NCBI GenBank assembly: GCA_030145385.1
Contig: JAQYVU010000005.1
Coordinates: forward strand, 24,840 to 88,839
Direction: 5' to 3'
Source: Desulfococcaceae bacterium
GTDB lineage: Bacteria > Desulfobacterota > Desulfobacteria > Desulfobacterales > Desulfosalsimonadaceae
DNA length: 64,000 nt
The translations under genes and the position numbers were made by a program. Below the pieces are notes generated by a model. That model had not been told where the DNA came from and ran no database searches. It saw nothing but the letters and a program-made list of their open reading frames with translations. How positions within the stretch are numbered: the first letter of the stretch is position 1; each line of letters starts with the position of its first letter. Shown here piece after piece: positions 8,588-16,209 of the stretch.

Positions 8588-9910
8588 TCATCTGATAAAC
8601 CATCCCAGAAGCGTTACATATGCGGTTGGAAATACTATCCGCGCACAAATATCAATTTTTTGAGCTATCCCGGATTTTTTACGCCCATCAAAAAAAGATG
8701 AGAGCACGACGGCAATTAACGCCATAAAAACAAGCAATGTACTGCCGACAGTAAAAAAATCCATGCGAGTCATATACGGAAGCCTGGGCAGCAGGTTCGA
8801 AAGCACAAACCTCAGCGTGACAAGGGTTAAGATAGCACTGGTCGCAACGCCGAGACGGACGCCCACATGTATCCGTTCAATAAAAAAAGCCGCCCACGAC
8901 ATCACCACCACAACGATCAGCGGTAAAACAACCTGCCAGATGTAGTAACTCACATAACGCTTTGCCTCAAAACGAAAGGCAAACCCCGGTACATTGATCT
9001 CCTCTATCGGTGAGTAGGAAAGGGGTAATGCTTCATAATTGAATACTTTCCAGTCAGGTAAAGAAAGATCTTTAGCGATGGACCCGCCGACCACATTTCG
9101 GGTTGTATCAGGTTCAAAGATGAGGTCTTTTTCCGAATATCCTGTGGCAACAAAATGAAGTGTAAACAAATGTTTATCCATGGGAAATTCAGTCAGCCGC
9201 AAAATCTGCGATAGTTTTCCCGTGTATCTCTGCAGGTACATAACCATTCCATCTGGATAAACCTGTACCACCTCAGGCAGTGATTTTGATACCAGTCCCT
9301 GCCGGTTCGCGATCAAAACTCTTGGGTTCCAGACTTCTTCCAGACGAATCTGGCGGACACCGCCGTCCGGATTTGCAAGGCGCTGATCTTTCCAGCGAAG
9401 CTTCACAAAAACATTGGCGGTAAAGTTCTGGGACGCATCATCAATCTCGTCTATATCGAGAACAAAAACAGAAAAATAAACCGTTGTTGCCCCCCGCCAT
9501 TCATCCGGACGCTTGGCTGTCAGTTCGGCTTTTTCAGAAGCCTCTTCCGCAACCTTTTCCGCAGCTTTTTCCACTGCCTTTTCCACTGCTTTTTCCGCTG
9601 CTTTTTCCGCAGTTTCTTCAACTGCTTTTACCGTTGCCTTTTCAATAGTTTTTTCTACCGCCTTTCCAACGGCTTCTTCAGTCATTTGGTCAATGGATTT
9701 TTCAACCGCGACATCCTGCGATTGTCCCGAATCCGTATCCATGAATATATCAGCCTCTATTTCATTCGGGCTTTCAGCGCCAAAATCCAGCCAGCTTTCT
9801 GCATGCGTAATGGATCCTGAAATACCGAAGACCATTAAAATAATGACCATTTGAATGGTGATCCTTTGCAACCTGATAAATCTTTGCTGCTGATCTGATT
9901 TTAAAATCAT
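8588..9910 (-). CDS. Pentameric ligand-gated ion channel homologue (Cys-loop superfamily)
   Basis: This 440-residue protein (from the ATG at 9910, GAGG seven bases upstream) has a signal peptide followed by a low-complexity Ala/Glu/Lys segment at about 70-130. The extracellular beta-sandwich contains FPMDKHLF, the prokaryotic form of the Pro loop without the cysteines. Four membrane helices follow: YIWQVVLPLIVVVVMSWAAF, LGVATSAILTLVTLRFVL, FFTVGSTLLVFMALIAVVL and IVFPTAYVTLLGWF. The length before the Ala/Glu/Lys insert fits GLIC/ELIC-type channels. In M2 the position before the conserved Arg (0') is Val, not the Glu of cation channels, so anion passage is conceivable (inference). It is the first gene of cluster A, 92 bases after the conserved promoter element. 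Confidence 0.85.
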   Translation of the reverse strand: MILKSDQQQRFIRLQRITIQMVIILMVFGISGSITHAESWLDFGAESPNEIEADIFMDTDSGQSQDVAVEKSIDQMTEEAVGKAVEKTIEKATVKAVEETAEKAAEKAVEKAVEKAAEKVAEEASEKAELTAKRPDEWRGATTVYFSVFVLDIDEIDDASQNFTANVFVKLRWKDQRLANPDGGVRQIRLEEVWNPRVLIANRQGLVSKSLPEVVQVYPDGMVMYLQRYTGKLSQILRLTEFPMDKHLFTLHFVATGYSEKDLIFEPDTTRNVVGGSIAKDLSLPDWKVFNYEALPLSYSPIEEINVPGFAFRFEAKRYVSYYIWQVVLPLIVVVVMSWAAFFIERIHVGVRLGVATSAILTLVTLRFVLSNLLPRLPYMTRMDFFTVGSTLLVFMALIAVVLSSFFDGRKKSGIAQKIDICARIVFPTAYVTLLGWFIR

Positions 9911-10000
9911 TTTGCGCCTCATGATGCAGTACTTGATGTTGGACGGTTTGCTTTTTCATTTAGTTATTTTTAAATTATTATGTTTTTACCTGAACCAAAA

Positions 10001-10072
10001 CCCCCGAAAAGAGGCAAATTTAGCATTTTTGAACAATTTGAATGCCCCATGACGGGTTAAAAAAGGGGTATA
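10001..10072 (-). promoter_or_regulatory. Cluster A regulatory region: 31-bp box plus CTTTTCGGGG element
   Basis: Read on the minus strand, 10072-10042 is TATACCCCTTTTTTA then ACCCGTCATGGGGCAT. The same 31 bases occur at 15528-15558 with only two differences. The core CCCGTCATGGGG is close to a palindrome and is preceded by a second ACCCC one helical turn away. CTTTTCGGGG follows at 10011-10002, with exactly the same spacing as at the second site. The channel start codon is 92 bases further downstream. I read it as an activator site followed by a core promoter; the binding protein is inferred to be the REC-MalT regulator encoded nearby. Confidence 0.7.
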
Positions 10073-10102
10073 TGAAAAAACCAGAATTAAGGGAATGATG
10101 TT

Positions 10103-10250
10103 CCAGGTGTCAGAGATCAGGAAATAGTAATCAGTGTTCAGGTGTGAGGGGTCAGATTACAGGTGTTAGGAAATAAAATAACTAAAATCGAACAGGAAGC
10201 AGTTTTTAAATGGCAGGAATTTGATTTTATAACCTGACTCCTGAAACCTT
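10103..10250. repeat. Degenerate CAGGTGTCAGG-type intergenic repeat
   Basis: The stretch is built from variants of CAGGTGT, CAGTGTTCAGG, CAGGTGTTAGG and, in the opposite orientation, CCTGACTCCTGAAACC. The same words recur at 10803-10895, 11752-11869, 14535-14573, 15575-15620, 20845-20900 and 35925-35972, always between genes. Such a pattern indicates a dispersed, low-complexity repeat family rather than coding sequence. Confidence 0.55.
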
Positions 10251-10278
10251 AAATGGCGAAGATTTGACAAGCCGATGT

Positions 10279-10728
10279 CTACTGTTCACCCTTTTCCATT
10301 CTTGTATTCCATTCCCGTTGCAATATACTGTTGAGAACCGTATAAAGAAAACCGGTTGACAGGCCAAACATCAACACGCCGTTAACCGCCTCCAGGGCTC
10401 CGAGCAGCCTTCTTTTTTCACTCATAACCAGATCCCCGTAACCAAGCGTTGAGAAATTGACGACTGAATGATAAAAAGCCGTGATAAAATTTCGGAACTC
10501 GCCCAGCACAAAAAACAAACCGGCCCAGAGGGTCATCTGAAATATATTCCCTGCCAGCATGATCAGCATGACGGTGATAAGAAGGAAGGAGATCCTGGTA
10601 AATCCGGTTTTGATGATATGTTTTCGTTCCAGACGGATCAGTACGTTCAGCAATAAGCTCAATACAAAGCACTGAACAGCAAGACACACGGACATTGTCA
10701 GACAGCCAATGATCAGATTTCCATGCAT
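10279..10728 (-). CDS. Potassium channel-like protein (Ion_trans_2 pore)
   Basis: This protein of about 149 residues has three hydrophobic segments. The last two flank a pore loop with STLGYGDL, matching the K+ selectivity filter TxGYGD. The helix before the pore begins ISFLLITVMLIMLAGNIF; the one after it is LEAVNGVLMFGLSTGFLYTV. It therefore resembles two-helix bacterial K+ channels with an extra N-terminal helix and only a short cytoplasmic tail. I use the ATG at 10728; a TTG at 10776 would add 16 residues but has no ribosome-binding site. Eight C residues stand immediately before the ATG. It is the last gene of cluster B, 182 bases from the barrel gene. Confidence 0.75.
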   Translation of the reverse strand: MHGNLIIGCLTMSVCLAVQCFVLSLLLNVLIRLERKHIIKTGFTRISFLLITVMLIMLAGNIFQMTLWAGLFFVLGEFRNFITAFYHSVVNFSTLGYGDLVMSEKRRLLGALEAVNGVLMFGLSTGFLYTVLNSILQREWNTRMEKGEQ

Positions 10729-10802
10729 GGGGGGGGCCTTATCTAAAATTGTTGATCTGTGAATATATGGCCTCAAATGTCGAGGGAATAATATATCCAG
10801 AT

Positions 10803-10895
10803 AACGGGTTCAGCAAAGTATTCAGGACCAGTGCCGGTGTCCAGTAACCAGAGACGAGGGGGATCTTATAATCCTGACACCTGAACACTGGCACC
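10803..10895. repeat. Degenerate CAGGTGTCAGG-type intergenic repeat
   Basis: Located between the barrel gene and the K+ channel-like gene. Words such as CAGTGCCGGTGTCCAGTAACC and CCTGACACCTGAACACTGG belong to the same family as the repeat near 10.1 kb. The two halves are in opposite orientation, so the transcript could fold. Confidence 0.5.
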
Positions 10896-10910
10896 GAAAT
10901 CCTTCTTCAG

Positions 10911-11729
10911 CTAAAACTCCCAACCGATCCCGAAGAGTGGACCCTTGACATCGACTTTGATTTGGATATCATTCTTCTTGAGGTTAATGTGGACATAACG
11001 GTAGCCGGCAAATACTTTGGAGTTAACATCCCACATCGTAAACCGATAGCCGGCCGCGCCTAAGAATTCATAAGTTTCTTTCACATGGTCTACGTCCCAG
11101 CCGCCATAGTTGCCTCCGACACGGAGAGTCCAATTTTTTGTTATATCCCAAAGGGTATTTGCACCAATAATTGGGGTGTTGAACTTAATTGTCGTTTTAT
11201 AATCAAGGCCCAGGTCTAAAGCACCGGGTTCAACGTTCATCTCGAGGTCATCATAGAAATAAAGCCCCCCTACATAAGGCTGCAAAATGACTGTTGGCGC
11301 GCCTGAATTTTCCCCAAGATTAAATGGCCCTATATCGTAGGACGCGCCGTACGAAATAAGCCAAAGCCTTTCAGAAACGGTAACTTTGCGCTTTTCATCA
11401 AGCAGCCCTGTGAAATGTTTATCGCCTTCTCCATCAAAATACATTGATGATGCAAAAACACCAAAGGGTCCCTTGTGTGCTTGAAGTTCAAACATGGCGG
11501 CCATTTGTAAGCCATCAATGATCGTATCAAACGACTCCGGTAAATGCGCAACTTCTTCGTCGTTAATTATAATGTCAGCAGGTGCTTCCGGCAGCCAACC
11601 GTAGACATTGACATTAAAACGCCAGGGCTCTTCTTCTGCATACAAAGGCGATACACCGACAACACAAGGCAACAGTAAAAAGATAAACAGAATCATGAGT
11701 GTTTTTGTAAAAAAATGAGTTGTTTTCAT
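10911..11729 (-). CDS. Outer-membrane beta-barrel protein of unknown function
   Basis: This 272-residue protein has a signal peptide ending near LYAEEE (about residue 31). The body shows alternating aromatic and polar beta strands, with strands such as FNVNVYGWLPEA, GPFGVFASSMYF and VFAGYRYVHINL, and a C-terminal Phe in PLFGIGWEF. This is the pattern of a small outer-membrane barrel. GGGAG precedes ATG by seven bases. It belongs to cluster B behind the DUF1254 gene. Its specific role is not known; barrels of this type near DUF1254 genes are usually called hypothetical. Confidence 0.6.
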   Translation of the reverse strand: MKTTHFFTKTLMILFIFLLLPCVVGVSPLYAEEEPWRFNVNVYGWLPEAPADIIINDEEVAHLPESFDTIIDGLQMAAMFELQAHKGPFGVFASSMYFDGEGDKHFTGLLDEKRKVTVSERLWLISYGASYDIGPFNLGENSGAPTVILQPYVGGLYFYDDLEMNVEPGALDLGLDYKTTIKFNTPIIGANTLWDITKNWTLRVGGNYGGWDVDHVKETYEFLGAAGYRFTMWDVNSKVFAGYRYVHINLKKNDIQIKVDVKGPLFGIGWEF

Positions 11730-11751
11730 ATTTATTCTCCCGCTTAAAAAT

Positions 11752-11869
11752 CAGGTTTCAGGTGCCGGGTGCAAGGAGTTAGATGTGCAACGGTGTCCGA
11801 AGTCAGGCAATAAAGGCTGAGGAGCAAAGCCTTACAACCTGACACCTGACCACTGGCACCTGAAACCTG
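11752..11869. repeat. Inverted-repeat member of the CAGGTTTCAGG family
   Basis: CAGGTTTCAGGTGCC (11752-11766) is perfectly complementary to GGCACCTGAAACCTG (11855-11869); the 88 bases between carry more family words (ACCTGACACCTGACC). The element occupies most of the 147-base space between the DUF1254 gene and the barrel gene, so a cotranscript would contain a strong 15-bp stem that could alter expression of the distal genes. Confidence 0.6.
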
Positions 11870-11876
11870 CTTTTAG

Positions 11877-13349
11877 CTATTTCACCATCAACGGTTTGGG
11901 CATCTTGTATGAGCCATCGATGATCGCCATTTTCGGGCCATAAAAACGCGCCGCGAAGCGGAAACTGCCTTTCGGGGCCGGCAGCCAGTTTTTCAACTGG
12001 TTCGGATCACTGGGCTTGTCTTTCTGCAGATAGATCACCAGTTTGCCGTCGGCAACATAGAACTGCTTCTGGTCGATCATGAAGCTGTTGATAGTGTAGC
12101 GATCAATGGGATTGTGAACAAAATAGCCGTCCTTGTTATAAATCGGGATGGACCAGAACTGGGTACACGGCGGCAGATCATTCATGTCGAATGTCATGGT
12201 GTACTTGTTTTTGCCATTGAGCGGCTTGCCGTCGTTGTCGGTAAACAAGAACGCTCCTGAGTGGGAAATGTTTTTGTCGGGACCTGCCCAACCGGCATCC
12301 CCCATGACGGAACGGTTTAACCAGTCCGTATCATATCCGCCTGCATTCGGAACCAACATCCAGCCGTTCAAGTTGATCAGGTTGTTTTTCAGCGCGTCTC
12401 TCACTTTTTTGAACCCGGCTTTGAACCCGGCAGTCACGGCATCCTGAGTACTCTTATCCAGCTCGGTCCATTTAAAATTCTTTCCGGATCCGATATTAAG
12501 GGTTGCAAGCTGAGCCAGCATGTCAGCCTCTTTTTTGGAGTCTTTCATCAAGGTCATGCTGGGGTCGTTCAGAACCATATTAAGGATGGAGAAAAAGTCC
12601 TCTGCTGTCTGCTTGTCCACCTGGCCCTTGGAGATTTTGGGCATGCGCGAGTAAATCTTGTATTCGCCGGTAATCACCTTGTTCTCGGACTGGGAAACGC
12701 CCTTGTTGCCGTTAGCGGCCCACTGGCTCAAAGGCGTAATGCTGACCTTGTCCTGATAAGCGTTGATCTGTTTGATGTCCTTATCGGAACCTGTCAGCAC
12801 AGCAATCCGCACATTTGCATACGCTGTTTTACTCGTCGCATGAATGACTTCAGTGGTGGCGAACTCGCCGGGTATTTTGCCTCTGAAGTCTTCAGGAACG
12901 ATGATGTAGGAACGCGCATCGGTGCCATTAAACTGATTGCCCGCCATCAGGTAGAAGATGCCGTACTGATCCATTATCTGCAGACTGAAATAGCGGTCTG
13001 TGATCGAAGGCATCTCGATGACCACCGGCTCTTTCTGCATATCGAGGAATCCGGTGGCGTAGAGCGTTGTGGCATTCGGCGTGACGACCGGAAAATCAGG
13101 CGTAATTTTTTCCCTGACGGTGTAAAGACGATTCACGCCAGCATAGGACAAGTTGTCTTTACTGCTATCCTGGGTATAGATATAGCGCTGCCCGGAAAAG
13201 ATGACCTGCTGCAGCCCATACAAATATGCGGTTTCAGCGATCTGTTGCGCCTGGGCATCGTCTACTTTTGCTGAGGCTGTGGAAGCAATGCAAAGCATTA
13301 CCGCAACCGCTATGGCCAAAAAACTCTTGTTAAATTGATACGTTTTCAT
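11877..13349 (-). CDS. DUF1254/DUF1214 secreted protein
   Basis: This 490-residue protein has a signal peptide cleaved near STASAKV (about residue 28). The N-terminal half matches DUF1254: YLYGLQQVIFSGQRY, then VVTPNATTLYATGFLDM, and EMPSITDRYFSLQIMDQYG. The C-terminal part matches DUF1214: KYTMTFDMNDLPPCTQFWSI, YNKDGYFV, NPIDRYTIN and KNWLPAPKG. Such proteins are periplasmic or secreted, of unknown enzymatic role, and commonly lie beside MetA-type barrels, as here. AAGGAG six bases ahead of ATG supports the start. With the next gene it forms a tandem pair of related proteins. Confidence 0.85.
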   Translation of the reverse strand: MKTYQFNKSFLAIAVAVMLCIASTASAKVDDAQAQQIAETAYLYGLQQVIFSGQRYIYTQDSSKDNLSYAGVNRLYTVREKITPDFPVVTPNATTLYATGFLDMQKEPVVIEMPSITDRYFSLQIMDQYGIFYLMAGNQFNGTDARSYIIVPEDFRGKIPGEFATTEVIHATSKTAYANVRIAVLTGSDKDIKQINAYQDKVSITPLSQWAANGNKGVSQSENKVITGEYKIYSRMPKISKGQVDKQTAEDFFSILNMVLNDPSMTLMKDSKKEADMLAQLATLNIGSGKNFKWTELDKSTQDAVTAGFKAGFKKVRDALKNNLINLNGWMLVPNAGGYDTDWLNRSVMGDAGWAGPDKNISHSGAFLFTDNDGKPLNGKNKYTMTFDMNDLPPCTQFWSIPIYNKDGYFVHNPIDRYTINSFMIDQKQFYVADGKLVIYLQKDKPSDPNQLKNWLPAPKGSFRFAARFYGPKMAIIDGSYKMPKPLMVK

Positions 13350-13414
13350 GTCATTCTCCTTTTATATTAATAACAACAGGTAGCTGACAGTTTGAGCAGC
13401 CTCTTTCATATTTT

Positions 13415-14476
13415 TTATTTCACCGGCTGTGGTTTTGGAAATGTCCAGCTGCCGTCAATAATTTCCTTGCGGGGCTGATAGAGGCGGTAAAGATAGTTCC
13501 AGCCGTCCATTATGGGCAGAAAGTTAGATTGTTTGGGATCGCCGCCGAAATGGATGGTTATGCTGCCATCCTTGTTTTTCTTGGCGGTAACGTTGTTAAC
13601 CGTATAACTATTGTATTTGTTCTTCTGAAAATACCCTTCCTTGTTGTAAAGACTGATAGACCAGAAGCCGTCCACGGGCACGTCTTCCACATTAAGCTTG
13701 TAAGCTGTCTTGCCGTCGTTCATTGAGGGAAACACGCCGGCATACATGGCATCTTTTTGCGGGTTGCCGCCCCATCCGGTGGCACTGGCAAGAAGAAACT
13801 TTATCGGATTAACTTCATCCTTACTGCCGAACGCTCCATTGTAGTTTTCCATGGTATCGGAGATTACTTTCAAAGCATCGCGTACCTTATCTTGGGACGA
13901 CTCATCCCAGTTGGGAATTTCAAACTTGCCAACGGACTTCTGCTCCACCGTGGTCTGTTTCTGGATGGCGTTTACCTTACGGATATCCGCCGGATCCTCA
14001 GAGTCAACCAGCGTCCGAACAATCACAAACACATAACGGGTGCCGATCTTGTCCTGGGTCAGGGTGTATTTGCCCGGCTTATAGACAACCATTGGCGTAT
14101 ATTGATCTTCATTCACCACCTGCATGGATTGAAACCGTTTACCGGTATCCGGCTTGGTAATGGTAACAGGTGTGGTCAGATCAAAAACCCCCAGGGAATA
14201 TATGGTATCCCGGTTCATGCGGACTACTTTTTGCTGATCAATGGGTGTTGGTTTGGGAATATGTAAAAATTTTCCAAAACCGCCCATTTTTACGTAACTG
14301 GCGAACATCTTGTCGGACTCGGCACGGACAAAGTTCTTCCAGGTAACCGGGATGGTTTTTCCCGCTACCGAAACTACGGTTTGCTCAACATGTGCCTTCC
14401 CTGCCCAGGCAGGGGTCAAAAGGCTGGTGAGCATAAATCCGACAAGAGCCAGTGTGATCAAATGCTTTACTTTCAT
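13415..14476 (-). CDS. DUF1254/DUF1214-related secreted protein
   Basis: This 353-residue protein starts at the ATG at 14476, which has AGGAGG six bases upstream; a longer frame from 14530 lacks a site. The signal peptide ends near PAWAGKA. The body carries a DUF1254-like segment (VVRMNRDTIYSLGVFDLTTP, then FQSMQVVNEDQYTPMVV) and a DUF1214-like end (LNVEDVPVDGFWSISLYNKEG, NFLPIMDGWNYLYRLYQP). It is shorter than its neighbour at 11877 and shares its plan, so the two look like an old duplication. It is the second gene of cluster B, 97 bases after the barrel gene. Confidence 0.8.
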   Translation of the reverse strand: MKVKHLITLALVGFMLTSLLTPAWAGKAHVEQTVVSVAGKTIPVTWKNFVRAESDKMFASYVKMGGFGKFLHIPKPTPIDQQKVVRMNRDTIYSLGVFDLTTPVTITKPDTGKRFQSMQVVNEDQYTPMVVYKPGKYTLTQDKIGTRYVFVIVRTLVDSEDPADIRKVNAIQKQTTVEQKSVGKFEIPNWDESSQDKVRDALKVISDTMENYNGAFGSKDEVNPIKFLLASATGWGGNPQKDAMYAGVFPSMNDGKTAYKLNVEDVPVDGFWSISLYNKEGYFQKNKYNSYTVNNVTAKKNKDGSITIHFGGDPKQSNFLPIMDGWNYLYRLYQPRKEIIDGSWTFPKPQPVK

Positions 14477-14573
14477 GGTATTCCTCCTTTTTGATGATGT
14501 TGTTTTTAAAATTTTGTTTTGGTCGTTCAAGTTTTTCCTGAAACCTGAACACTGACGCCTGAAACCTTTCCAC

Positions 14574-15395
14574 TTATTTCGGAAGCAGAAATGTCACGTT
14601 AAACTGCAGGGTCTTGTTGGATGCCCCTTCCGGCTTATGAACATTATAGTATCCTGCTATTGATGCATTGACCGGCTGTTTGCCGATATGAAACACCCTC
14701 CCAAACGAACCTCCCAATGGCACGGTCCATACATCACCGCCATCAGCTTCCCAATTGGCTGAAATGGTCGGAGCGGTTTTCACATACCAGCCGTCCTTCA
14801 TGTTGTAGGTAATAAAATACTGAAAGTTCATCATATTTACATCCGGCGCTTCTCCCAGCCCGCCCATGGACCAGATATTGAAAAGAAGCCCGCCGATCAC
14901 CCAATGACCCGGCATCGCCAAAGCAACAAAACCGGGCCCGCCGGACCATTTATTGGATGTCAGGTCATTTGCACCGGTCGGCATGGCAAGCACCGGTCCC
15001 ACACCCCATATGAATTTTGCCGGTTTTGCCGGTGTCAGAAATCCCTGGTAGGTTATGTCTCCGACCCCATAGATATCATCGCCTCCCGGAAGACTGTTTT
15101 CATGGTAACTAAGCGCCGGAATAATGGCCCGATGGATCCAGTTCCAGTTTTCATTGATATTGACCGGGTAGACAGGTTTGATGTTTAACACATTGGAAAT
15201 GTCATCATTGGGTCCGATATCGAAATTGACATTGTTCTCAAACGGTATGCTGACAAGACTTGACACCGGATTCTGGGATGCTTTGGCAAGTGCGCCTACA
15301 TCTTTCTTGGCCTGGGCACATACAGACTGGAGCGGACTTATGCACCAGAGCATAAATAAGAGCAAAGCAATCAATTTTGTTTTTTTTGTTTTCAT
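14574..15395 (-). CDS. MetA-pathway-of-phenol-degradation-type outer-membrane barrel
   Basis: This 273-residue protein has a signal peptide ending near SVCAQAK and strands typical of the Phenol_MetA_deg barrel family. Supporting segments are the N-terminal LVSIPFENNVNFDIGPNDD, then GVGDITYQGFLTPAKP, GVGPVLAMPTG and IAGYYNVHKPEGASNKTLQF. These proteins are often mislabelled neuromedin U. They are thought to be outer-membrane channels for hydrophobic compounds, but substrates are rarely known. AGGAGG lies five bases before ATG. It is the first gene of cluster B, 93 bases after the second copy of the promoter element. Context suggests import or sensing of hydrophobic or aromatic compounds (inference). 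Confidence 0.75.
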   Translation of the reverse strand: MKTKKTKLIALLLFMLWCISPLQSVCAQAKKDVGALAKASQNPVSSLVSIPFENNVNFDIGPNDDISNVLNIKPVYPVNINENWNWIHRAIIPALSYHENSLPGGDDIYGVGDITYQGFLTPAKPAKFIWGVGPVLAMPTGANDLTSNKWSGGPGFVALAMPGHWVIGGLLFNIWSMGGLGEAPDVNMMNFQYFITYNMKDGWYVKTAPTISANWEADGGDVWTVPLGGSFGRVFHIGKQPVNASIAGYYNVHKPEGASNKTLQFNVTFLLPK

Positions 15396-15486
15396 TTCTT
15401 CCTCCTAAAAAAACGGGTTTTGATGGATTTCAGTGACTTTTTTCTGATTTTAGATTGAATATAGCCTTGCCGGACGGCACAAAACA

Positions 15487-15558
15487 GCCCCGAAAAGTAG
15501 TAAAATGATCAAAATTTGATTAAATTGATGCCCCATGACGGGGTAAAAACGGGGTATA
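15487..15558 (-). promoter_or_regulatory. Cluster B regulatory region: second copy of the 31-bp box and CTTTTCGGGG element
   Basis: Minus-strand 15558-15528 reads TATACCCCGTTTTT then ACCCCGTCATGGGGCAT. This copy shows the plan most clearly: two direct ACCCCGT repeats whose starts are 11 bp apart, and a CCCC-GTCAT-GGGG palindrome overlapping the second. CTTTTCGGGG follows at 15497-15488, with its far edge 40 bp from the box edge in both copies. The barrel gene starts 93 bases downstream. Twin direct repeats on one DNA face fit MalT-type LuxR regulators (known for MalT; inferred here). Confidence 0.7.
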
Positions 15559-15752
15559 AAAAAAAGGAAACAGCAGGGTTCAGTGTTCAGTGTGCAGGAG
15601 TTCAGTGAGCAATGGGCAGTATTAGGGGTGCAGTAGAAAATTGGGGAGAAGAGACAGAAACATTATAAAAACAGTTAGATGGTGGAAGGCTGAAGACTGA
15701 TGGGGTAAAAAAAAGTGATCAGTTATTCATTTGTCAGGAGAAAAGGATAAAC

Positions 15753-15778
15753 ATCGAACGCTCAACATCCAACATCGA
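15753..15778. repeat. TCGAACGTTCAACATCCAAC-type intergenic repeat
   Basis: Words ACATCGAACGCTCAACATCC and AACATCGAA recur at 43110-43140 and, inverted, at 43198-43226. This is a second dispersed intergenic repeat family distinct from the CAGGTGTCAGG family. Confidence 0.45.
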
Positions 15779-15804
15779 ATTAAAAATTGACTTTAAACAT
15801 AAAA

Positions 15805-15818
15805 AGATATATATATCT
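15805..15818. promoter_or_regulatory. Palindrome ahead of hipB, candidate HipB operator
   Basis: AGATATATATATCT is a perfect 14-bp palindrome ending 16 bases before the hipB start codon and directly before its AAAGGA ribosome-binding site. HipB-type antitoxins repress their own operon by binding palindromes in this position, so autorepression is likely. The alternating AT core is also compatible with chance in an AT-rich spacer. Confidence 0.4.
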
Positions 15819-15834
15819 ATCATAAAGGAATAAT

Positions 15835-16209
15835 ATGATAGATAAAACAATTAAAATTAAGAAAAATAAAAGGACCGCATCAATTCCTCCATGCGTACAG
15901 GAATCCCTTAAAGAACTGGGAGATTTAATTGCCTGCGCCCGGAAAGAGAAACGATGGACCCAGGAAGAGTTGGCCCGGCGCATCGGAATCAATCGAATGA
16001 CGGTGGTGCGTATTGAAAAAGGCGCTCCGGAAGTAGCTGTTAGCTGGTATTTTACCGCAACCTGGCTTCTTGGACTGTCAATTCTAACCTGGCAGTCTAT
16101 GGGCGATGGTAAAAGCGACACCGTGGTCGGTGATCTATTAAAAAAACTCAAGAAAAATCTTCCCAAAACAATACGACATCAAAGGAAAACAATAGACAAT
16201 GACTTCTGA
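15835..16209 (+). CDS. hipB: HipB-like antitoxin, XRE-family DNA-binding protein
   Basis: This 124-residue protein has an XRE helix-turn-helix at about residues 28-60: LGDLIACARKEKRWTQEELA followed by RRIGINRMTVVRIEKG. Such a protein next to a HipA kinase is the usual antitoxin, binding the toxin and repressing the operon. AAAGGA lies five bases before ATG, and the stop codon overlaps the hipA start by 11 bases. The last 35 residues are Lys-rich, and the chain is longer than E. coli HipB. The pair reads away from cluster B. Confidence 0.8.
   Translation: MIDKTIKIKKNKRTASIPPCVQESLKELGDLIACARKEKRWTQEELARRIGINRMTVVRIEKGAPEVAVSWYFTATWLLGLSILTWQSMGDGKSDTVVGDLLKKLKKNLPKTIRHQRKTIDNDF

Larger units (their letters stand above)
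9911..10278. other. Gene-free interval with promoter box and degenerate repeats
   Basis: This 368-base interval separates the channel gene from the K+ channel-like gene. It holds the cluster A promoter region (10001-10072) and, from about 10103 to 10250, degenerate CAGGTGTCAGG / CCTGAAACC words of the dispersed repeat family. No convincing reading frame was seen. Confidence 0.6.
15396..15834. other. Divergent intergenic interval between cluster B and hipBA
   Basis: This 439-base interval contains, in order, the cluster B promoter box (15487-15558), CAGTGTTCAGTG-type repeat words (15575-15620), GGAAGGCTGAAGACTGA (about 15685-15701), a TCGAACGCTCAACATCCAACATCGAA repeat (split word, 15753-15778) and the hip operator palindrome at 15805. 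No gene was found. Confidence 0.6.

Noticed and set aside
9513..9854. 113-codon Ala/Ser/Phe-rich plus-strand frame
   Set aside because: It is the antisense reading of the Ala/Glu/Lys repeat in the channel gene.
14574..15395. Neuromedin U
   Set aside because: A common mislabel for MetA/phenol-type barrels; the protein has a bacterial signal peptide and barrel strands and no relation to the peptide hormone.
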